Assembly (NCBI GenBank): GCA_029101205.1
Contig: JAQXQO010000067.1
Coordinates: 1 to 32,109, forward strand
Reading direction: 5' to 3'
Length of the DNA stretch: 32,109 nucleotides
Source: Coriobacteriales bacterium
Lineage (GTDB): Bacteria > Actinomycetota > Coriobacteriia > Coriobacteriales > Atopobiaceae
Part shown: positions 22,948 to 29,828 of the stretch, one piece after another
Layout of the letters: every line of letters starts with the position of its first letter
Numbering within the stretch: position 1 is the stretch's first letter
Notes under the pieces: model-generated
Told to the model about the DNA's origin: nothing
What the model saw: the letters and a program-made list of their open reading frames with translations, nothing else
The model's database searches: none
Translations under genes and position numbers: made by a program

Positions 22948-23859
22948 CTACAGCGAGTAGATGGGCGAGAGGAGCATGCGCCCGTCGACCTCGTTGTCCT
23001 CCAGCAGCTGGTTCCAGGCGTCGAGGTTGCTGCGCAGCGTCAGGCGCACGGAGTTGCCGTCCAACACGTCCATGGGCTCGTAGCAGGGCTCCTCCAAGGT
23101 GGTCACGCGCTCAACCTGGCTGGTGCCGCTCTGCATGCCCTCCAGCGAGAGCCCCATGCTGACCAGCGCCTGCGTGATGCGGGGGTTCCTGGTGCCGTTC
23201 TGGGCGCCGCGACGGCCACCCTCCTCCAGCGCCGACGGCGTTCCGGGCGAGAGGATCTGCATCCGGTCCTCGTCGATGGTGATGTGGATGTAGCTCTCGG
23301 AGCGGTACGAGCGGTGCATGAGCGCGCCCAGGAGGCCGTCCAGCCATGCGGGGCGTGGGTAGTCCTCCACGCAGTGGATGCTGCCGTCGGTGTCGCGTAT
23401 GGTCATGTCATCGGACAGCTGAAGTATGCTGTCCTCGACCTTGGTCACCAGGCGGGGGAGGGGCCCGTCCAGGATGAGGTCCTTCACGCAGACTGCCTCA
23501 CGCTGGCCGTGCATCTGGAACTCCTTGAACTTCGCCAGATGCACGCAAGCGTTCGGCAGGTAGTCGGTGGGGTTTTCGGCAAAGAGGAGCACCCCGGCGT
23601 TCGTCAGCTGCCCTTCTCGCATGAACTGGTGCTGGGTCAGCAGGCTGGCGCCTGCGGGCTCGGCACCCACGTGGGCGCGGTAGTCGTCCAGGAGCTCGCG
23701 GTCGATGCAGCCATAGCCTGCCCCCGGACACAGCTCGTCCTCAAAGGCCTGGCGCGTGCGTCCGTGCCGGTCCACCTTCTGCGGCCCGTCGAGATCGACC
23801 GTGGCGGCATCACGCTGCGGCACTACGTCCTCCTGCAAAACACCACTCAGCTTAGCCAT
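22948..23859 (-). CDS. Degenerate AlbA/GHKL-type ATP-binding protein (COG2865-like C-terminal part)
   Basis: A 303-residue protein resembling the middle and C-terminal parts of COG2865 'predicted transcriptional regulator with HTH/ATPase' proteins: GQLTNAGVLLFAENPTDYLPNACVHLAKF, then WLDGLLGALMHRSYRSESYIHI, ILSPGTPSALEEGG and NGTRNPRITQALVSMGL. The N-terminal AlbA_2 domain of about 130 residues is absent. In the ATPase N-box the usual Asn (xNALxHRDY) is Gly here (GALMHRSY), so ATP binding may be lost. The ATG at 23859 follows AGGAG at 9 bases; a longer in-frame start at 23946 has no ribosome site. Faces the FemX-like gene. Function unknown; assignment is by motif memory only. Confidence 0.65.
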   Translation of the reverse strand: MAKLSGVLQEDVVPQRDAATVDLDGPQKVDRHGRTRQAFEDELCPGAGYGCIDRELLDDYRAHVGAEPAGASLLTQHQFMREGQLTNAGVLLFAENPTDYLPNACVHLAKFKEFQMHGQREAVCVKDLILDGPLPRLVTKVEDSILQLSDDMTIRDTDGSIHCVEDYPRPAWLDGLLGALMHRSYRSESYIHITIDEDRMQILSPGTPSALEEGGRRGAQNGTRNPRITQALVSMGLSLEGMQSGTSQVERVTTLEEPCYEPMDVLDGNSVRLTLRSNLDAWNQLLEDNEVDGRMLLSPIYSL

Positions 23860-24073
23860 CGAAATGCGCTCCTTGCCATGCCTCATTTGTATAGCTTCAA
23901 TAGCATGCGTGTTCCCATTCAAGGCGGTTTTATCCGCATGTGACAAGCCTGTATCGGCCGACCGGCATGGCTGGTCTTGCGAGTGAAAGCTGGGTTACCC
24001 TGTAATGAACTTTTAGGCGGGCGGTGCCCGCAGTATCCGATGGGGCCAAGGCGGCCCGGGCAGGTGGTGTGGC
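23860..24073. other. Divergent intergenic region before hisI
   Basis: 214 bases between two diverging genes. A plausible rightward promoter is listed separately. On the minus strand TATACA at 23893-23888 is a possible -10 for the leftward gene. GCGG-TTTTAT-CCGC (23924-23937) is a short inverted repeat. The ACTTTAG palindrome seen before hisZG is not repeated here. Confidence 0.4.
23977..24006 (+). promoter_or_regulatory. Predicted promoter for hisI-hisE
   Basis: TTGCGA (23977-23982), an 18-base spacer, and TGTAAT (24001-24006, 5 of 6 to consensus). It would start transcription about 60 bases before hisI. Confidence 0.45.
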
Positions 24074-24445
24074 ATGACCCATACGTATGCGGGAGAGCCC
24101 CTGACGGCGGTCGATGTGAACCAGGCAAAGCTGCGCTTCGACGATCGCGGGCTGATTCCCGTGGTGGTGCAGCAGCAAGACACCGGCGAGGTGCTCATGG
24201 TGGCCTGGGCCAACGCTGACGCCATCAGGCTGACGTTTAGCACCCGGACGAGCTGGTTTTGGTCCCGCTCTCGCCAGGAGCTGTGGAACAAGGGAGCTAC
24301 CAGCGGAAACATGCAGCAGGTCAGGCGCGTCCTGGTGGACTGCGACGCGGACACCCTGGTGTACGAGGTCGACTCTCCGGGCCCGGCCTGTCACACGGGG
24401 CACCGTAGCTGCTTCTACCGCATTCTGGAGGACGGCAGCAGGTAG
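24074..24445 (+). CDS. hisI: Phosphoribosyl-AMP cyclohydrolase
   Basis: Third step of histidine synthesis: zinc-dependent opening of the adenine ring of phosphoribosyl-AMP. The 123-residue product is the stand-alone enzyme with the family blocks LIPVVVQQQDTGEVLMVAWAN, FWSRSRQELWNKGATSG and VDCDADTLVYEV (Cys90 and Asp residues), and the C-terminal GPACHTGHRSCFY with Cys106 and Cys113 that complete the zinc site. ATG 24074 is preceded by a GGTGG stretch, not a strong ribosome site. The hisE gene follows after 84 bases. This pair is separated from the main his operon by 2.5 kb holding the FemX-like and ATP-binding-like genes. Confidence 0.96.
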   Translation: MTHTYAGEPLTAVDVNQAKLRFDDRGLIPVVVQQQDTGEVLMVAWANADAIRLTFSTRTSWFWSRSRQELWNKGATSGNMQQVRRVLVDCDADTLVYEVDSPGPACHTGHRSCFYRILEDGSR

Positions 24446-24529
24446 GGGACGCGCCGCTTGGGGCCTTTGGCGCCCGAACCGTGTCGTGCACAGGACATCA
24501 GACAGAACATCTAGCAGAAGGAGGCCCGC

Positions 24530-24847
24530 ATGGGCGTGCGTACCGCAAACGTTAAGGACGGGGACATCGGACAGACACTGGAGTCGCTGGCGGCCACCAT
24601 ACATGGGCGCTGGGACCACGACCCCGCGCAGTCCTACACCTCGAAGCTTCTGAACGGCGAGGAGGACGAGCTGCTAAAGAAGCTGGCCGAGGAGTCCAGC
24701 GAGGTCATCATGGCCTGCAAGGACCGCGACCACGACCACATCCGCTACGAGATGGGCGACGTCCTGTACCACCTGCTGGTGACGGCGGAGCGCTACGGCG
24801 TCACGCTGCCCGAGCTGGCCGGTGAGCTGAACGCCCGTATGCACTAG
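24530..24847 (+). CDS. hisE: Phosphoribosyl-ATP pyrophosphatase
   Basis: Second step of histidine synthesis: removes pyrophosphate from phosphoribosyl-ATP. The 105-residue all-alpha MazG-like protein has LTQ-type start ('QTLESLAATI'), the metal-binding KKLAEESSEVIMA helix with its EExxE pattern, and YEMGDVLYHLLV with the second acidic pair. Length is typical for stand-alone HisE. ATG 24530 follows GAAGGAGG. It is encoded separately from hisI, not fused as in many proteobacteria. No intrinsic terminator with a T-tail was found directly after it. Confidence 0.95.
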   Translation: MGVRTANVKDGDIGQTLESLAATIHGRWDHDPAQSYTSKLLNGEEDELLKKLAEESSEVIMACKDRDHDHIRYEMGDVLYHLLVTAERYGVTLPELAGELNARMH

Positions 24848-24981
24848 CGGATATTATGCGGTTTACCTGCGGTTTTACAGCTGGCGAGAGCGCAAGTCGC
24901 CCACTGGCTCCACTGCAGGGGAGAGTTTGGAACGGACGATGACCCATCCCATCGCAGACCGTCAGAGTTTTGACGACATTG

Positions 24982-25000
24982 CGCAAACTTGACTTTTGCG
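24982..25000. promoter_or_regulatory. Promoter -35 with inverted repeat upstream of the NlpC/P60 gene
   Basis: CGCAAA (24982-24987), 7 bases, TTTGCG (24995-25000) is a perfect inverted repeat. The spacer holds TTGACT (24989-24994), a good -35 box. No clear -10 follows; TTAACG at 25013-25018 is the best, poor candidate. A site controlling the hydrolase gene is plausible. Confidence 0.4.
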
Positions 25001-25015
25001 GTGGGATGCATGTTA

Positions 25016-25084
25016 ACGTAGTCCGATGAACCTATGAGTGATATTCGGTAGGGGCGTGCTCGTTGCGCTCCGGTCGGACTACGT
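25016..25084 (+). ncRNA. Candidate structured leader of the NlpC/P60 gene
   Basis: ACGTAGTCCGA (25016-25026) pairs perfectly with TCGGACTACGT (25074-25084), closing a 47-base interior. Inside, CCTATGAGT (25031-25039) can pair with 25043-25052 (one bulge, two G-U), and GGCGT (25053-25057) with GCGCT (25065-25069), which gives a three-way junction. The right arm ends just 4 bases before AAGGAGG of the NlpC/P60 gene, a position from which folding could control translation. It does not match a riboswitch class I recognise. If transcription starts at about 25024, part of the left arm would not be transcribed and the repeat would act as DNA instead. Confidence 0.5.
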
Positions 25085-25100
25085 ACCCAAGGAGGAATGC

Positions 25101-26501
25101 ATGCGCAGATTGCACTTTGGCAGGCCGATGATGGCTGTCGTAGCGGGAACGCTCGCCATCACGGTGAGCCTAGGTGTCGCACGGCCCGCATTCGCCGAGG
25201 TTTCTCAGGAGGACGTCGACAACGCGCGTCAGGAGTATGCACAGCGCGGTTCTGAGGCCGAGCAGGCGACCTACGAGTACCAGGATGCCCAGGCACGCTA
25301 CGATGACACCACGCAGCAGATTAGCGACCTGCAGTCGCAGATCGAGGACACGCAGAGCCAGCTGGACGAGCTGACCCCGCAGCTGAAGGCCATTGTTGCC
25401 GACCAGTACAAGACCGGTGGCACCAGCCTGGTGTCCCTGATGCTGGGTTCGAAGGACATCGAGGACTTCGTCTCGAAGATCGAGTACTCCAACAAGGTCT
25501 CCGAGTACCAGACCGGCGTCGTGAACCAGGTGAAGGACCTGCAGTCCACGCTGAAGACCCAGCAGAGCGATCTGCAGACCCAGCAGGCCCAGCAGGCGCA
25601 GGAACTGCAGGAGAAGGCCGACAGGGAGGCCAGCGCCAAGGCCGCCGAGCAGTCCGCCGAGGACTACTACAACAGCCTCTCCCAGGAGCTGAAGGACCAG
25701 ATTGCCGCTCAGGAGGCCGCCGAGGCCGCCGCGGCACAGCAGGCAGCCCAGCAGGCTGCGCAGGAGGCCCAGCAGAAGGCTGCTGAGGAGAGCTCCTCTG
25801 ACGGCTCCGATGGCTCTGCCGCAGCCACGGACTCCTCCGACAACGGTTCCAGCGCGTCCGACAGCTCGGCACAGTCGTCTGACCAGGGTGGCTCCAGTTC
25901 CTCGAGCTCTTCCGACAACGGCTCCAGCGCCAACGACGGGGGCTCGTCTTCCAGCAACTCGTCCAACTCCAGCAGCAACAGTTCATCCAACTCTGGCAGC
26001 TCCAGCAGCAACAGCGGCTCCTCTTCCAGTAACTCGTCGAAGAGCAACAGCAGCTCCGGCAGCAGCTCCTCGAAGAGCAACAGCTCTTCTAGCTCCAGCA
26101 GCAGCTCCAAGGGCAGCTCCAGCGGATCCGCCCGTGGTGCAGCCATGGTGGCGAGGGCCCTCAGCGTCGTGGGCTCCGGCTACGTGTGGAGCGGCTACAC
26201 CTGGACCGGCAGCACCAGCACCTCGTCGTTCACCTGCTCCGGCCTGGTGGACTACGCGCTGGGCTACTCCCCCCAGAGCCACTGGCCCGAGAGCTTCATG
26301 GCCATCACCGGCAACAGCAAGTCCGCCAGCCAGCTGGCCTACGGCGACCTGGTGTACTACTCCTATGCCGGCCGCTATCCCGGCCATGTAGCCATCTACG
26401 TCGGTGGCGGCCAGGTCGTCGACGCCCTGCCTGGCCTGGGCGTCACCGTGCACGACATGTACTACTGCAGCGGCTTCATGGGCGGCGGCACCTTCTACTA
26501 A
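25101..26501 (+). CDS. Secreted NlpC/P60 peptidoglycan hydrolase with coiled coil and Ser-rich linker
   Basis: Predicted cell-wall endopeptidase, PcsB/RipA-like in layout. The 466-residue product has a Sec signal peptide (MRRLHFGRPMMAVVAG... ARPAFAE, cut near residue 33). A long coiled-coil region (about 35-225) follows, rich in Gln, Asp and Glu, with a TGGTSLVSLMLGSKDIEDFVSKIEY block like that in PcsB-type proteins. Next come an extreme Ser/Asn/Gly linker (231-343) and a C-terminal NlpC/P60 domain. The catalytic Cys379 lies in FTCSGLVDYALG and His429 in PGHVAIYVGGG. The FTCSG context replaces the usual FDCSG. ATG 25101 follows AAGGAGG. In relatives such enzymes separate daughter cells and are activated by FtsEX; that is inference here. 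Confidence 0.92.
   Translation: MRRLHFGRPMMAVVAGTLAITVSLGVARPAFAEVSQEDVDNARQEYAQRGSEAEQATYEYQDAQARYDDTTQQISDLQSQIEDTQSQLDELTPQLKAIVADQYKTGGTSLVSLMLGSKDIEDFVSKIEYSNKVSEYQTGVVNQVKDLQSTLKTQQSDLQTQQAQQAQELQEKADREASAKAAEQSAEDYYNSLSQELKDQIAAQEAAEAAAAQQAAQQAAQEAQQKAAEESSSDGSDGSAAATDSSDNGSSASDSSAQSSDQGGSSSSSSSDNGSSANDGGSSSSNSSNSSSNSSSNSGSSSSNSGSSSSNSSKSNSSSGSSSSKSNSSSSSSSSSKGSSSGSARGAAMVARALSVVGSGYVWSGYTWTGSTSTSSFTCSGLVDYALGYSPQSHWPESFMAITGNSKSASQLAYGDLVYYSYAGRYPGHVAIYVGGGQVVDALPGLGVTVHDMYYCSGFMGGGTFY
25791..26129 (+). repeat. Low-complexity Ser-codon tract (linker of the NlpC/P60 protein)
   Basis: About 113 codons dominated by AGC, TCC and TCG with interspersed Asn, Gly, Asp and Lys. No exact long tandem unit is evident, but short AGCAGC and TCCAGC runs recur. 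The tract can be expected to vary in length between strains. Its likely role is a flexible wall-spanning linker. Confidence 0.8.
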
Positions 26502-26528
26502 GGGCCTGCGTCCAAACGCGCTTCACAT

Positions 26529-26562
26529 GGTGGGGGAGACCTTCGTCTCCTCCACCTTTTTT
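26529..26562 (+). terminator. Intrinsic terminator after the NlpC/P60 gene
   Basis: GGTGGGGGAGAC, loop CTTC, GTCTCCTCCACC (12 pairs, one G-U), then six T. A textbook terminator 27 bases after the stop. Confidence 0.95.
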
Positions 26563-26586
26563 CATGGCGGAGTTTTGTGGCTGCGG

Positions 26587-26607
26587 ACTGTGGCTGCGAG
26601 CCACAGT
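26587..26607. promoter_or_regulatory. Inverted repeat upstream of the murJ promoter
   Basis: ACTGTGGCT-GCG-AGCCACAGT: a perfect 9-base inverted repeat with a 3-base centre, about 75 bases upstream of the murJ -10 box. No T-tail follows. It is a candidate operator or hairpin of unknown role. Confidence 0.45.
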
Positions 26608-26656
26608 AGGGTTCGTGGAGTTCGCGTTCGGCTTATTCGCAGACCGTATGGGGTTC

Positions 26657-26685
26657 TTCGGGGCCTTACCGCCTGAACTTATAAT
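26657..26685 (+). promoter_or_regulatory. murJ promoter
   Basis: Perfect -10 TATAAT at 26680-26685 with a weak -35 TTCGGG at 26657-26662 (spacer 17). Transcription would begin near 26692, so the in-frame ATG at 26684 cannot be the start, and the TTG at 26720 with GGGAGGG is chosen. Confidence 0.6.
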
Positions 26686-26719
26686 GGTTCGGTTCTTGAA
26701 TCTACGAGGGAGGGCGACG

Positions 26720-28564
26720 TTGAGCAAATATCAGCCGCGTCATTTGCGAGGCCGCAGGGGTTCCACGGACCAGGAGGGGGGCAGCCGGAAGCGCAACCCC
26801 AGGACCACGGGGGCGCCGGCCGCTGAACCCCAGCGGCCCGTGGACGAGGGACTGACCACCGCGGAGGCCACGACGGCCATGCAGATGTCCGATGGCCCGC
26901 AGGGTGAGGACGGCCCCGTCGTCGTCCAAAAGACCAGTGCCGAGCCTGCGGATGACGCGACCAAGGACGCCGCCACCCAGCAGAACGTCGGCCGCTCAGC
27001 CGCCCTCATGAGCGTGCTGGTCATCGTCAGCCGCATCACGGGCTTCTTCCGCACGTGGGGCCAGGCGTTCGCCCTGGGCGTCACGGTCATGTCCAGCTGC
27101 TACACCGTGGCGAACAACCTGCCGAACCAGCTGTACGAGCTTGTCATGGGCGGCCTGCTGGTGACGGCGTTCCTGCCCGTATACCTAGGGGTAAAGCAGC
27201 GCCTGGGACGCAAGGGTGCCAACGACTACGTGTCGAACCTGCTGTCCATCGTGATGCTGCTCATGGGCGTGCTCACGGTGATGGGCTTCATATTTGCCGG
27301 ACCGGTCGTGTGGACGCAGTCGTTCAGCGCGAACTCCGACTTCGACTTCAACCTGGCGGTGTACTTCTTCCGCTTCTTTGTCATCGAGATCATGTTCTAC
27401 GCGCTGTCGTCTATCCTCTCGGGCGTCCTGAACGCCGAGCGCGACTACTTCTGGAGCAACGCCGCCCCGATCTTCAACAACGTCATTTGCACTGCGTCGT
27501 TCTTCATCTATGTCCTGGTGGCAGACACGAATCCCGCACTGGGCGTCCTGGCGCTGGCCATTGGCAACCCGCTGGGCGTCCTGGTACAGGTGGTCCTGCA
27601 GGTGCCCTCGCTCAAGAAGCACGGCATCAAGCTGCGTTTCCACATCGACCTGCACGACCACGCGCTCATGGAGACGCTGGCCATCGGCGCGCCCACGCTC
27701 ATCACCACCGTGGTCTCCTTCGTCACCACGTCGGTCCAGACGTCAAGCGCCCTTTCGGTGACGCCCGCCGGCTCCTCGATCGCGTACTACTCGCGCCTGT
27801 GGTACACGCTGCCCTACGCCATCCTGGCCATCCCCATCACGACGGCCATGTTCACCGAGCTGTCTGACATGATGTCAAAAAAGGACAACGAGGGCTTCGT
27901 GAACGGCGTCTCGCGTGGCACCTCGCAGATATTCTTCTTCCTGAATCCGTGCGCACTGTACCTCATCGTGTTTGCCACACCGCTGATCACCTTGATGGCC
28001 GTGGGCAAGTTCTCGTCCGACGAGATTGCCCTGACCGCCGACTACCTGCGCGCGCTGGCAATCTCGCTGCCCATCTATGGCGTTTGCACGTATCTGCAGA
28101 AGGCCTGCTCGGCGCTGCGCCACATGTACGTGTACGCCGCCGCCAACGTGGTGGGCGGCGCCCTCCAGGTGCTGGCCTGCCTGTTCCTGACGCCGGTGTT
28201 CGGACTCATGGTGGTTCCCCTGTCGTCCGTGCTGGTCTTCCTGACCGTGGACGTGGTAGCCTTCGCGCATATCAGGCACAAGTTTGGCCACCTGGGCCTG
28301 CGCGCGGTCGTCGTCAGCTGCGTCCGCTCGCTGGCGTTGGGCGCCGCCGGCTCCGTCGTGGGCTACGGCATCTACCGTGCGCTGTGCGCGTTCGGCGGGG
28401 CCCCATCGGGCTCTGCCATGCACGCGCTCGTGTACGTTGTGGCGGCGGGCATCCCCGCCCTGGTGGTGACCTTCGGCTTGGCGGTGCTTCTGAAGGTGCC
28501 CGAGTCGTCCATGGTCCGCGTCATGCTGGCTCGCCTGAAGCCGGGCAGCCGTCGCGCGGCATAG
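26720..28564 (+). CDS. murJ: Lipid II flippase MurJ (MviN family)
   Basis: Moves lipid II across the membrane for peptidoglycan synthesis. The 614-residue product begins with about 95 hydrophilic residues (basic, Pro/Thr/Gln-rich), then enters the MviN domain at about GRSAALMSVLVIVSRITGFFRTWG. Further family blocks include NNLPNQLYELVMGGLLVTAFLPVYL and 'YALSSILSGVLNAERDYFWSNAAPIFNN'. Many hydrophobic segments follow, consistent with 14 transmembrane helices. The long cytoplasmic N-tail is a feature of some actinobacterial MurJ proteins and could be a regulatory region. The start is TTG 26720, after GGGAGGG; see the promoter entry. A DegT-like gene follows after 16 bases and an ATP-grasp gene after that, probably as one transcript. 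Confidence 0.95.
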   Translation: MSKYQPRHLRGRRGSTDQEGGSRKRNPRTTGAPAAEPQRPVDEGLTTAEATTAMQMSDGPQGEDGPVVVQKTSAEPADDATKDAATQQNVGRSAALMSVLVIVSRITGFFRTWGQAFALGVTVMSSCYTVANNLPNQLYELVMGGLLVTAFLPVYLGVKQRLGRKGANDYVSNLLSIVMLLMGVLTVMGFIFAGPVVWTQSFSANSDFDFNLAVYFFRFFVIEIMFYALSSILSGVLNAERDYFWSNAAPIFNNVICTASFFIYVLVADTNPALGVLALAIGNPLGVLVQVVLQVPSLKKHGIKLRFHIDLHDHALMETLAIGAPTLITTVVSFVTTSVQTSSALSVTPAGSSIAYYSRLWYTLPYAILAIPITTAMFTELSDMMSKKDNEGFVNGVSRGTSQIFFFLNPCALYLIVFATPLITLMAVGKFSSDEIALTADYLRALAISLPIYGVCTYLQKACSALRHMYVYAAANVVGGALQVLACLFLTPVFGLMVVPLSSVLVFLTVDVVAFAHIRHKFGHLGLRAVVVSCVRSLALGAAGSVVGYGIYRALCAFGGAPSGSAMHALVYVVAAGIPALVVTFGLAVLLKVPESSMVRVMLARLKPGSRRAA

Positions 28565-28580
28565 GGGAGGAGAAGAGCGC

Positions 28581-29774
28581 ATGAGCAACGACCAGACCGG
28601 CGCCGAGTGGCGCCTGAGGGAGGAGCTGGCGCGTCGCAGCGGCACGCGAGCACAGGACTGGCACCTGGCATTCAAGGCCCGCTACGGCATGAGGGCGGCC
28701 TTCGACGCCCTGCGCCAGGAGCTGCCCGACCGCGCGCGCGTGGTGACGCAGCTGTTCACCTGCTGCACCGCGGTGGACCCCATCGTCTCTGCGGGGCTCC
28801 AGCCCGTATATGCCGACATTGATCCCCGGAATCTCTCGTGCGGTGCCCAGGGGCTGCCCCTGGACGGTGCCGCCTGCGTCATGCTGCAGCACACCTTCGG
28901 CATCCAGGACGTGGCACACGACGAGGCCGTGCGCAACGCGGCGCACGCTGCGGGCGCCATCGTGATGGAGGACAACGCCCACTGCGTGGCGCGCCTGGCG
29001 CGCGACGCTCAGGGCCAGCCGGTGGCAGACGTGTCGGTGCACTCGTTCGGCATCGAGAAGATGCTGCCCGACTCGCGCTTCGGCGGCGCCGTCTGGGTGA
29101 ACCCGGGGATGGAGGACACACGGCTGCGCCAGGCGCTGACCGACGCCCTCGAGGCCCTGCCTCCGCTGGACCCCGCCCTCGAGGCGGCAGCCCAGCGCTA
29201 CCGCAACCAGATTCGTGTGCTGGCACACCTGCCGCACGGGATGTCGCGCGCGCTCAGCGCAAGGATGACGAGGTCCGGTTCGTTCGAGCCCGCAGTCAGC
29301 GACGACGAGCGTCGCGCGCGCCTGCCCCATCCCGCCCAGCAGATAGGAAGCTGGGTGGCCCAGCAGGCACTCCAGGCGCTGCAGGGCTTGGACGCGAACG
29401 AGGAGCGCCGCCGCACCAGGGTGGGCCAGTACAACCAGGCCTTTTTGGGCCAGCCTGCGCTGGAGGTCCCCGCAGCCGTCTTGGGCGAGCAGCAGCCGCT
29501 GCTGCGCTACCCCGTCGTGCTGGGATCGTCCCAGCTGGCCGACCAGGCGGTGCAGGCCATTGCGCGCCTGGGCTTCTATGCCGTCAGGTGGTACCGGCCG
29601 CTGCTTTTGCCCGGTGCCCTGGACCCCGCGGCCTTCAGCTACGATCCCACGTCCGACGCATGGCCGCAGACGCAACGCATCTCGGAGGGCATCGTCTGCC
29701 TGCCCACCGACCTCTCCGACGAGCAGACCGCCAGCATCGCGCAGGCGGTCCTCAAGCTTGCCAGCAAGGCCTAG
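28581..29774 (+). CDS. DegT/DnrJ/EryC1-like PLP-dependent aminotransferase
   Basis: A 397-residue fold I PLP protein. Visible motifs are VTQLFTCCTAVDPIVSAGLQPVYADID (family N-terminal block), VMLQHTFGIQ, VMEDNAHCVARL with the cofactor Asp, and VSVHSFGIEKMLPDSRFGGAV. In this last block Lys160 occupies the usual Schiff-base position. The C-terminal half is less typical. DegT members usually act on nucleotide sugars or aminosugar precursors, so it could make an aminosugar or amino-acid unit for the envelope. The ATG at 28581 follows GGGGAGGAGAAG. It sits between murJ and the ATP-grasp gene. The substrate cannot be told, and a non-transaminating role remains possible. Confidence 0.8.
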   Translation: MSNDQTGAEWRLREELARRSGTRAQDWHLAFKARYGMRAAFDALRQELPDRARVVTQLFTCCTAVDPIVSAGLQPVYADIDPRNLSCGAQGLPLDGAACVMLQHTFGIQDVAHDEAVRNAAHAAGAIVMEDNAHCVARLARDAQGQPVADVSVHSFGIEKMLPDSRFGGAVWVNPGMEDTRLRQALTDALEALPPLDPALEAAAQRYRNQIRVLAHLPHGMSRALSARMTRSGSFEPAVSDDERRARLPHPAQQIGSWVAQQALQALQGLDANEERRRTRVGQYNQAFLGQPALEVPAAVLGEQQPLLRYPVVLGSSQLADQAVQAIARLGFYAVRWYRPLLLPGALDPAAFSYDPTSDAWPQTQRISEGIVCLPTDLSDEQTASIAQAVLKLASKA

Positions 29775-29828
29775 CCGCTGCCGCGGACGTTTTTCTTGAC
29801 CACAAATCCTGCTAGTTAGGAGCCATAC

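Noticed and set aside
24848-25100. A classical ydaO/c-di-AMP riboswitch before the NlpC/P60 gene.
   Set aside because: The foldable element is too short and I could not find the conserved core of that class; it is reported only as an unclassified leader.
25709-26146. Minus-strand frame rich in Glu and Leu opposite the Ser-rich linker.
   Set aside because: It mirrors the AGC/TCC codons of the linker and has no independent support.
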